From assembly GCF_964204645.1 (NCBI RefSeq), contig NC_134025.1, positions 16,272,001 through 16,336,000 on the forward strand: a stretch of DNA of 64,000 bases, given 5' to 3'. Numbering within the stretch: position 1 is the stretch's first letter; each line of letters starts with the position of its first letter. The notes below the pieces were generated by a model. It did no database searches. It saw only the letters and a list, made by a program, of their open reading frames with translations, and was not told the origin of the DNA. This document shows, in pieces, positions 22,886-33,820 of this stretch. This stretch comes from Tubulanus polymorphus (Eukaryota > Nemertea > Palaeonemertea > Tubulaniformes > Tubulanidae). Both the position numbers and the translations under genes were made by a program.

Positions 22886-23320
22886 ACGCGCACAATAAAT
22901 AAACCCTATTGAATATTCGTAGTATTGCTATCCGTGAACAAATCAGCAAACAAAACAAATGTTATTATAGAATCTTTGATTCTCTGAGCCTTCCTTCCTT
23001 ATTTATGAAATGATGTCATGAACTTCCAGATTTCAGTCTGAATACATTAAATACTGATGCCCAGTCTACATACGTCTCTGACTCTGGCCAGTTATGCGCC
23101 ATGATTGGAGATTGCTATTTCCGCCGGTATTATCTTTAAGTAATTTCAAGTATAAAATAGGATGCACAGTACATCCATAGAATCTACGCGGAGAGAAGGA
23201 CTGTTATATTACTATCAGAGTTTAACATTTCGTTTAAATGCTGTTAGTAGTCGAATCTGATAGATGAATTTTATGTGACGAAACTAAGAGGAAAATATGT
23301 TAAAATAATAATCAACAGAA
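22886..23320. other. No gene seen
   Basis: No recognisable open frame or repeat end between the R copy and the hairpin at 23324. Confidence 0.45.
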
Positions 23321-23323
23321 ATA

Positions 23324-23353
23324 CAATAGAGTTTCTGCGAAAGCAGCAGAAAC
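23324..23353. other. Hairpin related to the one at 13687
   Basis: GAGTTTCTGCGAAAGCAGCAGAAACCCT: stem with a slightly imperfect central part. Flanking AATAATAATCAACAGAAATACAATAG resembles the left flank of the earlier hairpin. Confidence 0.4.
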
Positions 23354-23654
23354 CCTAATAATTAAAATTATCAGTATATTCCTATTTTCATGGCACAATT
23401 TTTTCACTTATCCACCTAACTATTTCAAGAATTCAAATTCAAAAGATTTACCTTCCTTTAATAGCATCTTCAACATGGGCAGCGGCAACTAAAATTTCAG
23501 AAATTTCGCTTTTCATTTTTCCAAAGATTCTTCATTCAAGCATCTTTATTAGGTTCCATCAAAACTGAAAAACAAACAAGAAGCCAAAGGGCGTTGATTT
23601 CGCACCTCATGTCACTACAAGGGTTCCATAGGTTCAAAACCCATGATTTCATTT

Positions 23655-24060
23655 TCTACAGGAAACTTGAACAGAAGAGTATATATATTTGCGCAACGTT
23701 TCGGCTAAAGACTATTAGCCATCATCAGGCGCACTGAGAACAGGAGAATATTACAAGATATTTATGCAAGACCAAAACAATAGAAACAGAGTAAGTGATT
23801 AAAATATTGAAAGGGGAATAGATTAAAGTAACGACATAACAGCAAAGTAAGCAAGGCAAACTAGGGGTAATATAGATTAAAGTAATTTATAAACAAAAGA
23901 AACAAACTAAAGTGATTAAAACGTGAGGACAAGCTAAGGGGTAATCAGATGAAAACAAAGAGAAGGAACATGCATGAAAGGCAATAATCAGTGAGTGAGA
24001 GGGAAACAAGCAAGCGATGTTCAAGGCAAACTATCTTCAGTCATAACCATTTTCTACTTT
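23655..24060. mobile_element. Penelope-like element terminal region (tentative)
   Basis: Contains GCAACGTTTCGGCTAAAGAC followed by TATTAGCCATCATCAGGC (23694-23730), a short inverted motif commonly found in the repeated ends of Penelope-like elements. No reverse transcriptase or GIY-YIG endonuclease coding is visible beside it, so only the end is present. Confidence 0.4.
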
Positions 24061-24072
24061 TGTAAAATATTT

Positions 24073-24330
24073 TCATTTATTTTTGGCATGTCTTAAGTGA
24101 ACGTAGGAAGTGATATACATATCAGCTTGTCTATCAACCCTGTATAAGTCGTAGTCCTCAGGACTGACAATTTTTCTAGTGGTGGTTTTAAACGAATTCC
24201 GCAAATAACCTGTGGAAAGACGATGTATACAATGCTCATGGTCCGTGATGTTCCCCGGTCGTATCCTGAGCTTACAGTGCAGATCCTCGCTGAAACCCTG
24301 TGTACTACTTACTAAATCCATTAAACCCAT
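24073..24330 (-). CDS. Unrecognised 85-codon ORF, possibly one exon
   Basis: Minus-strand frame that reads as coherent protein: HCKLRIRPGNITDHEHCIHRL, then YLRNSFKTTTRKIVSPEDYD and ADMYITSYVHLRHAKNK. An acceptor-like TAGTACACAG precedes GFSEDLH, so the exon may begin inside the frame rather than at the ATG. It lies next to the Penelope-like terminus, but no endonuclease or RT motif is visible. Function unknown. Confidence 0.3.
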   Translation of the reverse strand: MGLMDLVSSTQGFSEDLHCKLRIRPGNITDHEHCIHRLSTGYLRNSFKTTTRKIVSPEDYDLYRVDRQADMYITSYVHLRHAKNK

Positions 24331-24596
24331 AAATCGTGTTGGCTGCTTTTTATATCACAATATTTGAGTATCAGTTTTGCAAAAAACTAGTGGTGCAGCG
24401 CATTGCCGCATGTCGTTCAGCAATCCCCGCATGTCATGGAGAGGTTTAGAAACCATAGGACAAACGTAAATGATACGTAGGCTAATTATATTTTTCTTTG
24501 TGTTTTGGACTGCAGCTTGAGCTTTGGTACTAAGGCCATGATTACACTACCTGCAATCGAATAATCAATCAAATAATGCTGCCATGTGCATGGAGA

Positions 24597-25345
24597 AAAA
24601 TGCCTAGGTACCAATATAATAATGACATTCTAAGTTATTCTTCTATTCAACGCCCCCTGGTGACTGTATAGAATAACTAAAGACCTTGAAACTCACAACA
24701 GTCATAGACCATGTCATGAGCTTCAACCTTGCAATCGATTGAGGTAGCCTAACAAAATATGCATAGCTACCGGTACAAATTCACTCTAATTTAGGCAGGG
24801 TTTCACTAGCAAGTAAGTTCACTGCTTCCGTATGGTCGAATCCTTTAATGATACACTGTACGAAGGATTTATACTTACTTGTAGTAATCAAGCGACAAAT
24901 ATATATTATTAAAACATGAAAAAATTGAAATTAAGTTATTCTTCTATTCAACACCCCCTGGTGACCATATAGAATAACTAATGTCCTTAAAACTCACCAC
25001 AATCATAGACAATGTCATGAGCTTCAACTTTGCAATTGATTGTGGTAACAAAATATGCGTAGGTACGAATATAATATAGAAATATTAAGTTATTGTATTA
25101 TTAAACGCCCCCTGGTGGCGACATACAAAAACCAATGAGCTTAAAACTCGCCACAACCATAGAATATACTATGAGCTACAACTTTGCAATTGATTGTGAT
25201 AACAAAATATGCTTAGGTATCAATAAAATACAGAAAAACATTTTTCCACCTACGAATGAGTACTGATGACAACAAGGTGGCTGAATATGTGTCTAGGATA
25301 GATACATGTGTAACCCATAGGCCTATATCAAGACATTACATTGAA
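24597..25345 (+). repeat. R-family repeat, copy 3 (5' truncated, rearranged)
   Basis: Three core units (CGCCCCCTGGTGA 24651, CACCCCCTGGTGA 24952, CGCCCCCTGGTGG 25106), with unrelated sequence between units 1 and 2. It then jumps to CACCTACGAATGAGTACTGA and GATGTGTCTAGGATAGATAC, so most of the middle of the tail is deleted. Confidence 0.7.
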
Positions 25346-25355
25346 GCAACTTCAA

Positions 25356-26357
25356 CAGTGGTTCCGTGTTCTCCACAGGTCAAATTTATAGCACGGCGTA
25401 GTAAGAAATATTAACCTTCTGCAACGACGATGCGAGCACTGGAGAAAATTTTTTAATTTAACGCCCCTCAGAGTGTCTGAGACAGAAAACCACACTGGAA
25501 TTCGTGAAAAGTCACATATGGTTTTAATGCTGTACGCCAAATATCACATTATATCTATCGACGAAAACTGAGCGAGTGGCTCCTTTACTATGATGGATGT
25601 CTATTTTTAGAGAAACTGACGACGACCTACGCACTGGAGAGAATGAATGCATGAACAAACACTTACATTTTAATTATTTTTTCAGAAAATAAAGCGAGAC
25701 TAATTTGATGTGCAAAATCTATTTTGATGAAATCAAATAGGACATACTTTACAAGCAACAGCGCAGCGGCAGCGCGGCGTAGAATGAGAACATGCCTCAA
25801 CACATGGCCTAGTTCTAGTTTTCCAGGAAACCAGGTACTTGGCACTTGACCAGGGATATCAATACATTATCACACTCAGGCTGAGGCTGACTATCATCGC
25901 TATAGATCAATTTTTTGATGTGTTACCTTAACTGGTTAATCTCAGCTCAAAGAAAAACCTACTAGATATATAGGCCTATGACACAATATCAATGATGCAG
26001 TCAACAAAAATGTATATAAACTTCATTTGTATATACATTTATTGATGATCCACAGACGCTAAACAAACTTTATTGATCAAAGACATGTGCCATAAGCAGC
26101 ACACACTCTCGCAGATACAGATAGTAGGCTCCAAACACTGAGCTGCCAATCATTCTAGAGACCGCCGTTAGCCTATCTTAGAAGTTGGCTACGTTCCAAC
26201 TACTAGAACATTTCATGCATCTGATTTCATATCTTTGTAGGCACATCGTGATTTAGTTTCCCATAACGACAACAACAAAAATTTAAGAAGGGCGGTAAAA
26301 ACATTAGGCAGGGCGCTGAGTTTTGAGCATGGCTAAAACAGCCCGCGGAGAACACTG
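25356..26357. mobile_element. Possible hAT-type MITE, ~1.0 kb
   Basis: Left end CAGTGGTTCCGTGTTCTCCACAGG; right end CCCGCGGAGAACACTG. The shared core GTGTTCTCC(A/G)C(A/G)GG is inverted. No convincing target duplication. Directly follows R copy 3. No coding content recognised. Confidence 0.35.
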
Positions 26358-26773
26358 GTGTTCATAGCCTCAAGACCAACCAAAATTCAAGGCCATTCAA
26401 AGCCATTTGAGAAGCACATTCAAGGCTTTTTATCCCCATGAAAAACATTTTTACAGCATTATTTCCTCGCTTCTTCCATTCAAAAACAATCAAAACAGCT
26501 TTAAAAGGGCTCAATGTGCCACTGCTGACCCGAATTCACTGATATTTACTGACACAGCCAACTAGGGCAACAAATTGAAATTTGATAATTTTAATTTTGA
26601 GCCAGTGACCCAATGCCTACACTAATCATGACTTTTTAAAAAGTTGAAGTACAGATTTTCCACGTAAAATCTTGGAAATATAACGGAAAATAATAAGTGT
26701 GAAAACTGAATTGGGTTGAATTAAAACGATGGGAGGAAACCTACTTTTTGCAAATAATTGAGATGGAAATATA

Positions 26774-27767
26774 AACTAGGGGTCCAGGGACACCATGCCC
26801 ACTTGGGAAGTGGTTTCAATTGCTCAACAATCTAACAATTTCAATATTCAACGCCCCCGGGTGACCATATACAAAAACCAATGACCTTGAAACTCACCAC
26901 AATCATAAAACATGTCAGCAGCTACGATTTTGTAATTGATTGTGATAACAAAATATGCCTCGTTACCAATTTAATATGGAAATACTAAGTTATTCTACTA
27001 TTCAATGCCCCTGGTGACCATATTTAAAACCCAATAACCTTGTTACTCACCACAATCATAGAACATGTCATGAACTACAACTTTGCAATTGATCATGGTA
27101 ACAAAATATGCCTAGGTACCAATATCATAAGGAAATGCTAGGTTATTCTACTTTTCAACGCCCCCTGGTGACTATATAGAATAACTAATTTCTGATATGT
27201 CATGAGCTACAACTTTGCAATTGATTGTGGTAAGAAATTATGTAGGCCTTTTGGTAGATATATAATATCGAAATACTTAGATATTGTATTATTCAACGCC
27301 CCCTGGTGGCCGTATATAAAAACCAATGAACTTGAAACTCACCACAATCATAGAACACGTTATAAGCTACAACTTTCTTATTCATTGTTGTAACAAAATA
27401 TGCTTAGGTATCAATATCAAAACTTTTTCCCACCTACGAATGAGTACTAATGACACCAGGATGGCCGCCAACTGCGTCATAATTTGCTGATCAAAAATAC
27501 CTGTCTCAGGTATAAAACATTCCTTTCCAAAGAATACCCATCAGCAATTGAAATGAGAAATGGCAAACCAGTAGGAAGCTACAGGACTCAGAATTCGGGC
27601 CAAAATTAACATTTTTGGGCACTTAAAAGGTGCTAGGACGGCCATCTTGAGTCCGATCGACCCAATTTTTGTTATGCTGATGGGCCCTGAGAGGGTTCAA
27701 ATATATACGAATGATCAAGGTAATTGATCAAGGCATCTTCAAAATTTCCCTCAAAAAGTTCAACTAG
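26774..27767 (+). repeat. R-family repeat, copy 4
   Basis: Complete 5' end CTAGGGGTCCAGGGACACCA with the CCACTTGGGAAGTGG hairpin. Four core units about 140-155 bp apart (CGCCCCCGGGTGA 26852, TGCCCCTGGTGA 27005, CGCCCCCTGGTGA 27159, CGCCCCCTGGTGG 27298). The tail follows to CCCTCAAAAAGTTCAA, where copy 5 begins at once. Confidence 0.8.
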
Positions 27768-28514
27768 GGGTTCAGGGATACCATGCCCACTTAGGAAGTG
27801 GTTCCAAATATTCAACAATCTAACAATTTCAATATTCAATGCCCCCTGGTGACCATAGGCCTATACAAAAACCAATGACCTTTAAACTCACCACAATCGT
27901 AGAACATGTCAGCAGCTACGATTTTGTAATTGATTGTGATAACAAAATATGCTTCGTTACCAATTTAATATGGAAACACTAAGTTATTCTACAATTCAAC
28001 ACCTTATGACCTTGAAACTCACCACAATCATAGAACATGTCACTAACTATAACTTTGTAATTGATCATGGTAACAAAATATGCCTAGGTATCAATATGAT
28101 AAGGAAATACTAAGTTATTCTACTATTCAACGCCCCCTGGTGACCATATAGAATAACTAATGGCTAATATAGAATAACTAAAGGTGATGTCATAAGCTAC
28201 AACTTTGCAATTGATTGTGGTTACAAAATATGCATTGATACGAATATAATCTAGAAATACTAAGATATTGTATTATTCAACGCCCCCTGGTGGCCATATA
28301 CAAAAACCAATTACCTTGAAACTCACCACAATCATAGAACACGTTATGAGCTACAAGTTTCTAATTGATTGTGGTAACAAAATACACTTAGGTATCAAAA
28401 TGTGAAAAAAAAACTTTTTCCCACCTAAGAATGAGTACTGATGACACCAAGATGGCCTCCAATTACGTCATAATTGGCTGATCAAAAATACCTGTCTCAG
28501 GTATTAAACATCCC
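27768..28514 (+). repeat. R-family repeat, copy 5, head-to-tail with copy 4
   Basis: Starts CTAGGGGTTCAGGGATACCA. Core motifs at 27840 (TGCCCCCTGGTGA), 28131 and 28281 (CGCCCCCTGGTGG); a unit between them has lost its motif. Ends abruptly after GTATTAAACATCCCTTTTGG, where another repeat takes over. Confidence 0.8.
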
Positions 28515-28640
28515 TTTTGGAGTCATCCATTTATTACGTACGCATCATAGGGGGGAGGGGGTCTTACTGAATTGCATACATTTGCGTACAGAGGGGGAGG
28601 GGTCTAATAATCATGCGTTCGGTATGCACCATAACAATTC
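28515..28640. repeat. MITE-like fragment with G-rich blocks
   Basis: GGAGTCATCCATTTATTACG then GGGGGGAGGGGGTC, and after a GCATACATTTGCGTAC stretch a second AGAGGGGGAGGGG block. It interrupts R copy 5. Family not established. Confidence 0.35.
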
Positions 28641-28680
28641 TGCTGGGAGTCAATTCTATCGTAAGCATTCCCTGTATATT

Positions 28681-28779
28681 GCCTACTACCCCTATTGTAC
28701 ACAGTGGACTCATCCCAGTTCAACTCGCGGCCTACTACCCCTATTGTACACAGTGGACTCATCCCAGTTAAACTCGCGA
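28681..28779 (+). repeat. ~49-bp direct tandem duplication
   Basis: The unit GCCTACTACCCCTATTGTAC...CAGTTCAACTCGCG is present twice with one substitution (CAGTTCAAC against CAGTTAAAC). Confidence 0.85.
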
Positions 28780-29513
28780 CTTAAGTACAATTAACGTAAT
28801 GAAAGTAATTGTAATCAATAACAAGAGGCCCATGGGCCTTGTAACTTCATGACGCAGTAGAGGTAGAATGATTCAGTATTCAAAGTTTAACAAAAAGATT
28901 TACAACAAGTTTTAAAATAGTTAAGATGGTATAGGCTATGTGGTGATAATGTTCATATTCCCGTCAATAGCTTCCCTGTAAAAACAAACTAGCCAGCACT
29001 AGCTTGGCCGGAAAACCCGCCAGAAAATTACGACTTTGAGACCTAGCAGTGGCGCCCTCCACCGGAAGCCGCCATCTTTTTTTCACTGGCGTGAACGCTC
29101 ATTGTGTTCGTTTATTAATGGTCGGAAAATCGTGAATAATCTACGCTATAGACGTGTGTATGTCGGCTTTGTGTTGACTAACAAAAGAAGAATAAACAGT
29201 GGAATCGGGTGATTCATCGATTGGCCCGCGGTGAGATCGTTCTCTTATCAATTTCTAATCCGAAATTTTTCGATTTCTCGATTTCATTAAAAAAAAAAAA
29301 ATTTCCTCCCGGTCGTGCCATCGTTTTCTAAACATTAAATTAAATTGAGTACACGCTACCTCCCGGGGTTTCACAGGCCTCGGTCCTAACTTATATTCCA
29401 TGGTGTTTTTTATCGTCGTTTTCATCGATTCCGTTTTTTTTTCATAATAAAGAAAAATAAATAATACACTTCGTTTATAACTAAAGTTTTAGCGTACTGC
29501 AGTTTTCAGTATA
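28780..29513. other. Leader region before the DIRS ORF; no gene seen
   Basis: Includes the palindrome AAGGCCCATGGGCCTT-like word (28825-28839) and A/T homopolymers. The 5' end of the DIRS element probably lies within this stretch, but its terminal repeat cannot be identified because the 3' end is missing. Confidence 0.4.
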
Positions 29514-29957
29514 ATGTCGGACAGAGGTTCTGTCCCTAAGGGGCAGAAGCATTGTGCGGGAGCTTCGTACTCAAAAATACTTGGCTTGTGGGACTCGCAC
29601 CCCACCTGTCAAGCCTGCTCCTACGCTTTGAACGGGCACCCCTGTTCAAGATCTGTCCAATGCTCTATATGTGACGAGTGGGAGGAGTCCACCTGGCAAC
29701 GGGCGGATAATTCTCGCTCATACCAGTCACGTAAAGCTAAATCCAAAGCAGCAGATATATCTGTCACTTCGGAAGTTTCGTCGGCTCAGTCGGTCCTCGC
29801 AAGGCCGTCCAGAGCCTCCCAGAAACGCTCAAAGACTGAGGAACAAAGTGTTTCCGGCGCTAATGGATCGGACGTAAAAGTGCCGGTCGGTCCGTATACC
29901 GGCTACCCGGTCGCGGTCTCGCACTCCGCGCCGGTTCCCGGTCAAGACATAAACTAA
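29514..29957 (+). CDS. DIRS Gag-like protein, N-terminal part
   Basis: 147 codons from MSDRGSVPKGQKHC. Residues 27-63 have the pattern SHPTCQACSYALNGHPC...QCSICDEWEESTW, the Cys/His/Trp knuckle expected at the start of DIRS Gag proteins. It is followed by a Ser/Lys-rich linker. The frame ends at 29957; sequence after it encodes Arg-Ser-rich peptides in shifted frames to about 30258, where the LINE interrupts. It would bind element RNA in particle formation, by family analogy. Probably frameshifted rather than naturally short. Confidence 0.6.
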   Translation: MSDRGSVPKGQKHCAGASYSKILGLWDSHPTCQACSYALNGHPCSRSVQCSICDEWEESTWQRADNSRSYQSRKAKSKAADISVTSEVSSAQSVLARPSRASQKRSKTEEQSVSGANGSDVKVPVGPYTGYPVAVSHSAPVPGQDIN

Positions 29958-30265
29958 GGCTGCTCTCAAAGACTTGTCGGACGCCCGCGCAAGTCCCGGT
30001 CATGGGAGAAGTCTCGGTCACCGGTCCGGTCAACGGCCCGGTCGGTCTCTCTTTCCCGGTCACCGAGCTGGTCAGTTTCACCGGCCGTCTCAGATTCGCT
30101 CTCTGAGTCGGTCAAATCGTCTTCAGTTTATTCTCGGCGTTCTCTACCACGCTCCCCTCGCAAGGGACACAAACATAAGCACAGGGAATCCCGTAAACGC
30201 ACTAAGGGTCATCGCTCCCGAAGGCGTAATCGTTCCCGTGCGCCCAACTCACCCATGATCGTGTA

Positions 30266-30791
30266 ATGCAAGAATTAGCTAATGAAAATTGTGAGCTACG
30301 TAAGCAGCTATTAGAAACAAAGAAACTAGCAGCGGAGAATAACCAGTACTCTCGCCGTAATCATCTGCGTTTATATGGAATTGTTCAAACACCCGCCGAA
30401 AGTTGCGTACAATTAGTCGTTAACTCATTGAATGCCGGCCTCCGACTAAGTGATTATGAACAAATTTGTTCGGAGAATAAGGAAGTAGCCCATCGCGTTA
30501 AAAACAGATCCAAACCTACCGACGATACAAATACTAAACCGAACAGTATTCTTATACGCTTTCATGACCGCAAGATCAGAGACAATATCATTTCGAAACG
30601 TGCACGTTTAAAAGACTCCGGATTATCAATTCGTGAAGATCTGTGCCAGGAGATAGGAAAACTTGTTAATAGAACAATAAAACTCGGGGAACTACGACAA
30701 AGTCTGGACCATGAATGGTAAGGTATTTGGAAGTAGTCGACAAGATGGTAAGAAAAAACGTATCGATCTCTACGAACCACTGCCCGATTAA
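30266..30791 (+). pseudogene. LINE ORF1 protein, one frameshift
   Basis: Starts MQELANENCELRKQLLETKK, a coiled-coil leader, then SRRNHLRLYGI, AHRVKNRSK, NSILIRFHDRKIRDNI and SGLSIREDLC. This is the RNA-binding ORF1 layout of non-LTR elements: an RRM-like fold followed by a C-terminal domain opening with a Leu-x-Leu-x-Glu-Asp-Leu-like motif. Near 30705 the frame shifts; the other frame continues WTMNGKVFGSS...RIDLYEPLPD to a stop at 30789. It would coat LINE RNA and act as a chaperone. About 650 bp separate it from ORF2, with no clear coding. Confidence 0.6.
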
Positions 30792-31508
30792 ACAATGAAC
30801 TCAAATTCACTGGTGTTAACTATGCCTGATATATAAATTGAACTATTGTAGCGAACTTAATCGGACGGTCAACTGGACTCATATTTAGAAAAAAAATTAT
30901 GTAACAGTTTTGCAGTATATCCGTCATTCTGTCTCAAACCTTTCAAAACCTTATGTACGGTATATCAATTTAACAGTATATATCCACAGGATACTCAGCA
31001 GTCTTCAACTGTCCATTATAAAATATAGAATATTTAACCAACTTTAAACAGTACATTATTAACTAGTATATTTGAGTGTATACAATGCTGAGTGTCAATA
31101 AGGATTTGAATTTTCTTAGATGTATCGCATATAAGCAAATGTTTAATTACAGCAACGTGTGTGAAATTCTAAACTTCGTCATTGCATTAGTAACTGACAA
31201 CAACTGGCCTCTTTTATTTCCGCCAATTGTTGACGCCGGTCTAACCGGACCATCACATGACATTATTGATAATATATCACTATGAAAGTTTTTCTCTGTA
31301 TTTACGTACAGGTTTATCGAATATTTTCTATGTATCATATCTACGTTTTCACAATACTTTTCATTTCAACTCATCTCATCACCCTGTTGATTACTCACTT
31401 ATATCCGCTGGTTGAACTAATATTAAAGTTTATCATTTTCAGATATGTGTTTAGGAAACTTTGAACCAAAAGCACGCAATACACAAAATTATGACAGTCT
31501 CCATTTAA

Positions 31509-33820
31509 CACTTTGACTGCGGCACCCGAGTTAACTCGGGTTCTAAGGCCCGATTTTTTACTGCGGCGCCCGAGTTAACTCGTTTTTATGCACCCGTTCA
31601 GTGGCGACTCCTGTTTTTGGGAAACGGTACCACGGAACTATTATTTGTTCACGAATGCAACTAACAGGCTTCCATACTGCATTCTAATGTTGATTTCGAA
31701 TCGATTTTGTTATTGTACGGGTAGGTAGAGGCGCTGAATGTACAGTGCTTATCTATGGGTGAGTTTCAAAACAAAGATGGCTGCGCCCAGGAGACAAGGT
31801 TGTAGACAGCTAACGGACTTAGAAATAAGCGAAATATTTGCCGACAGTGATTCGGAAAATGAACTTTTCGATGAACAAAATGCTGCAGCAGATGATGAGG
31901 AGGCCAGGGTAAGCTCTGAGGCTTCGGAAATTGAATCAAACGGTGAATCAAATGATGCGCATGATTTGGACTCTGGAAATAATTCTGAAATTTCGGCCAG
32001 CGGCAGTGATGAATCGAACGATGATGATATAGCCCCAGTGGCCGCCCCAGCCCCCCCACCAGTTCAACGTGGTAGAGGCTTAGTAAGGAGGGGTGCTAGA
32101 GGTAGAGGGGCAAATCGTGGACGTGGTCGGGGCCATGTTCCAGCTAATAGGCCTGATCCGGATGCAGGATGGAGTGACACTAATGTGCAGCCAGTTGTTG
32201 GTGCTTTTACAGGTACACCTGGATTGAATGTAAACATGGACAGTGATGAGCCTATTGATTATTTTAGGCTTTATGTAACTGATGAACTTATAGACATTCT
32301 AGTTACTCAGACTAATTTGTATGCTTCTCAATTTATCAGAGATGCACAGCTGAAGCCTAAATCGAGGGTCCACACATGGAAAGATGTTGACGCACAAGAA
32401 ATGTGGCGTTTCCTTATGCTACTCTTCATGATGGGTATTATAAAAAAACCCACTATAAACATGTATTGGTCTAAAAAGAAAACAGTCAGAACTCCATTTT
32501 TCAATGAAACCATGCCTCGTGATCGATTTCTGCTGATATTGAAATTTTTTCATTGTAACGACAACGATGCTCGTCCTGGTGACAACCAGGATCGGTTATA
32601 CAAAGTCCGCCCTGTCTATGATCACCTCACACGCAAATTTACCGAAGTTTACACGCCCACGGAACATTTATCATTAGACGAAGGGGTGTTGAAGTGGCGC
32701 GGGAGACTAGTGTTTCGTTGTTATAACCCCCAAAAGCCCGAAAAATATGGAATGAAGTCGTACATGGTATCGGAATCCGAATCTGGGTATTTGTACAGTT
32801 TTAGTCTCTATTGTGGCATGAACCGGAATGTTCCTACCATATGTGATGATACTCTACAGCCTTTATATGGTAAGAACTATAAAGTTTACATGGATAACTT
32901 CTACAATAGCAGGAAGGTATCCCAGCACTTGCTCAATAATAGGACTCACACATGCGGAACTGTTCGTATAAACCGCGGTCTTCCAAAGGCGCTTGTTCAA
33001 CAAAGCAAAGAACTTCGACGTGGCGATGTCGCTTTCCGTCAAAAGGATGGAATAATGTTTCTGCTATGGCTAGATAAGAGACTGGTAAAAATGGTATCCA
33101 CTTAACATGATTCTTCTATGGCAGAAACAGGTAAACAGGATAAAGATGGAAATCTGATTAGAAAACCGCAATGCATAATTGATTATAACCATTTTATGTC
33201 TGGTGTGGACCACTGTGATCAGATGTCGCGTTATTATCCGTGTGTTTTGAAAACTGTGAAATGGACAAAAAAATTAGTACTATATCTCATTCATCTATCA
33301 GCAGTGAACAGTTATTTCCTGTATCAAAAGAATCCCAATAAGGACAAACTTCATCTTCTGGAATTTTTGGAGCGTATAATTGAATCTATGGCTGAACTTG
33401 CGGGTGAAGTTCCCGTGGGACATCAGGCCAATAGGGGACCACAGGGAGATCCAGTTACAAGGCTTACAGGAGGGGCAGCTAATCATGCATTTTTTTTGAT
33501 CCCCCCTACTGCCAAGAAACAAAACCCAACCAGAGTATGCAGGGTTTGCTCAAAAAAGGGCATGAGAAGCGAGTCTAGATATATGTGCCGCAACTGTGAA
33601 ACCCCCTTCATCCTGAATGTTACTCTGCATATCACTCCAAAAAGATTTACTGGGTGTAAAATATCATAAAACCAAAGAATAAAAGACAAGAGTAAGGTAA
33701 GACATTATTTTTTCTTCATTTATTGCTCTTTTATTGAAGGACTACAAAATTTAACATTTTTTGGAAAAAACGTTAGCACAAGGGTATATACGCATTTCTA
33801 AAATTTCAGCAGTCAAAGTG
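31509..33820 (+). mobile_element. piggyBac transposon, nearly intact, 2,312 bp
   Basis: TTAA at 31505-31508 and 33821-33824 flanks perfect 12-bp inverted repeats CACTTTGACTGC (31509-31520) and GCAGTCAAAGTG (33809-33820). Just inside the left end the block CTGCGGC(A/G)CCCGAGTTAAC is present twice, each carrying a CGAGTTAACTCG palindrome, presumably subterminal binding sites. It encodes one transposase with a single stop. Removing the element plus one TTAA restores the LINE ORF2 frame exactly. Confidence 0.95.
31777..33669 (+). pseudogene. piggyBac transposase, one in-frame stop
   Basis: Start chosen at MAAPRRQGCRQLTDLE (ATG at 31777, AAAGATGGC context); an ATG 13 codons upstream is less likely. 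Residues 15-90 are acidic (DSDSENELFDE, SGSDESNDDD), then a P-rich and an RG-rich stretch (RGARGRGANRGRGRG), then the DDE_Tnp_1_7 core. Candidate catalytic aspartates are in LSLDEGVLKWRG, VYMDNFYNS and SGVDHCDQMS. A C-terminal Cys-rich domain follows (CRVCSKKG...YMCRNCETPF). A TAA at 33103-33105, after KMVST, splits the frame before the third aspartate; coding continues in frame to 33669. It would cut and paste at TTAA. A single nonsense change makes this a recently dead or readthrough copy. Confidence 0.9.

Noticed and set aside
26774-28514. CRISPR-like array (regularly spaced repeats)
   Set aside because: Units are ~150 bp and diverged, with no short direct repeat/unique spacer pattern, and the DNA is clearly animal.
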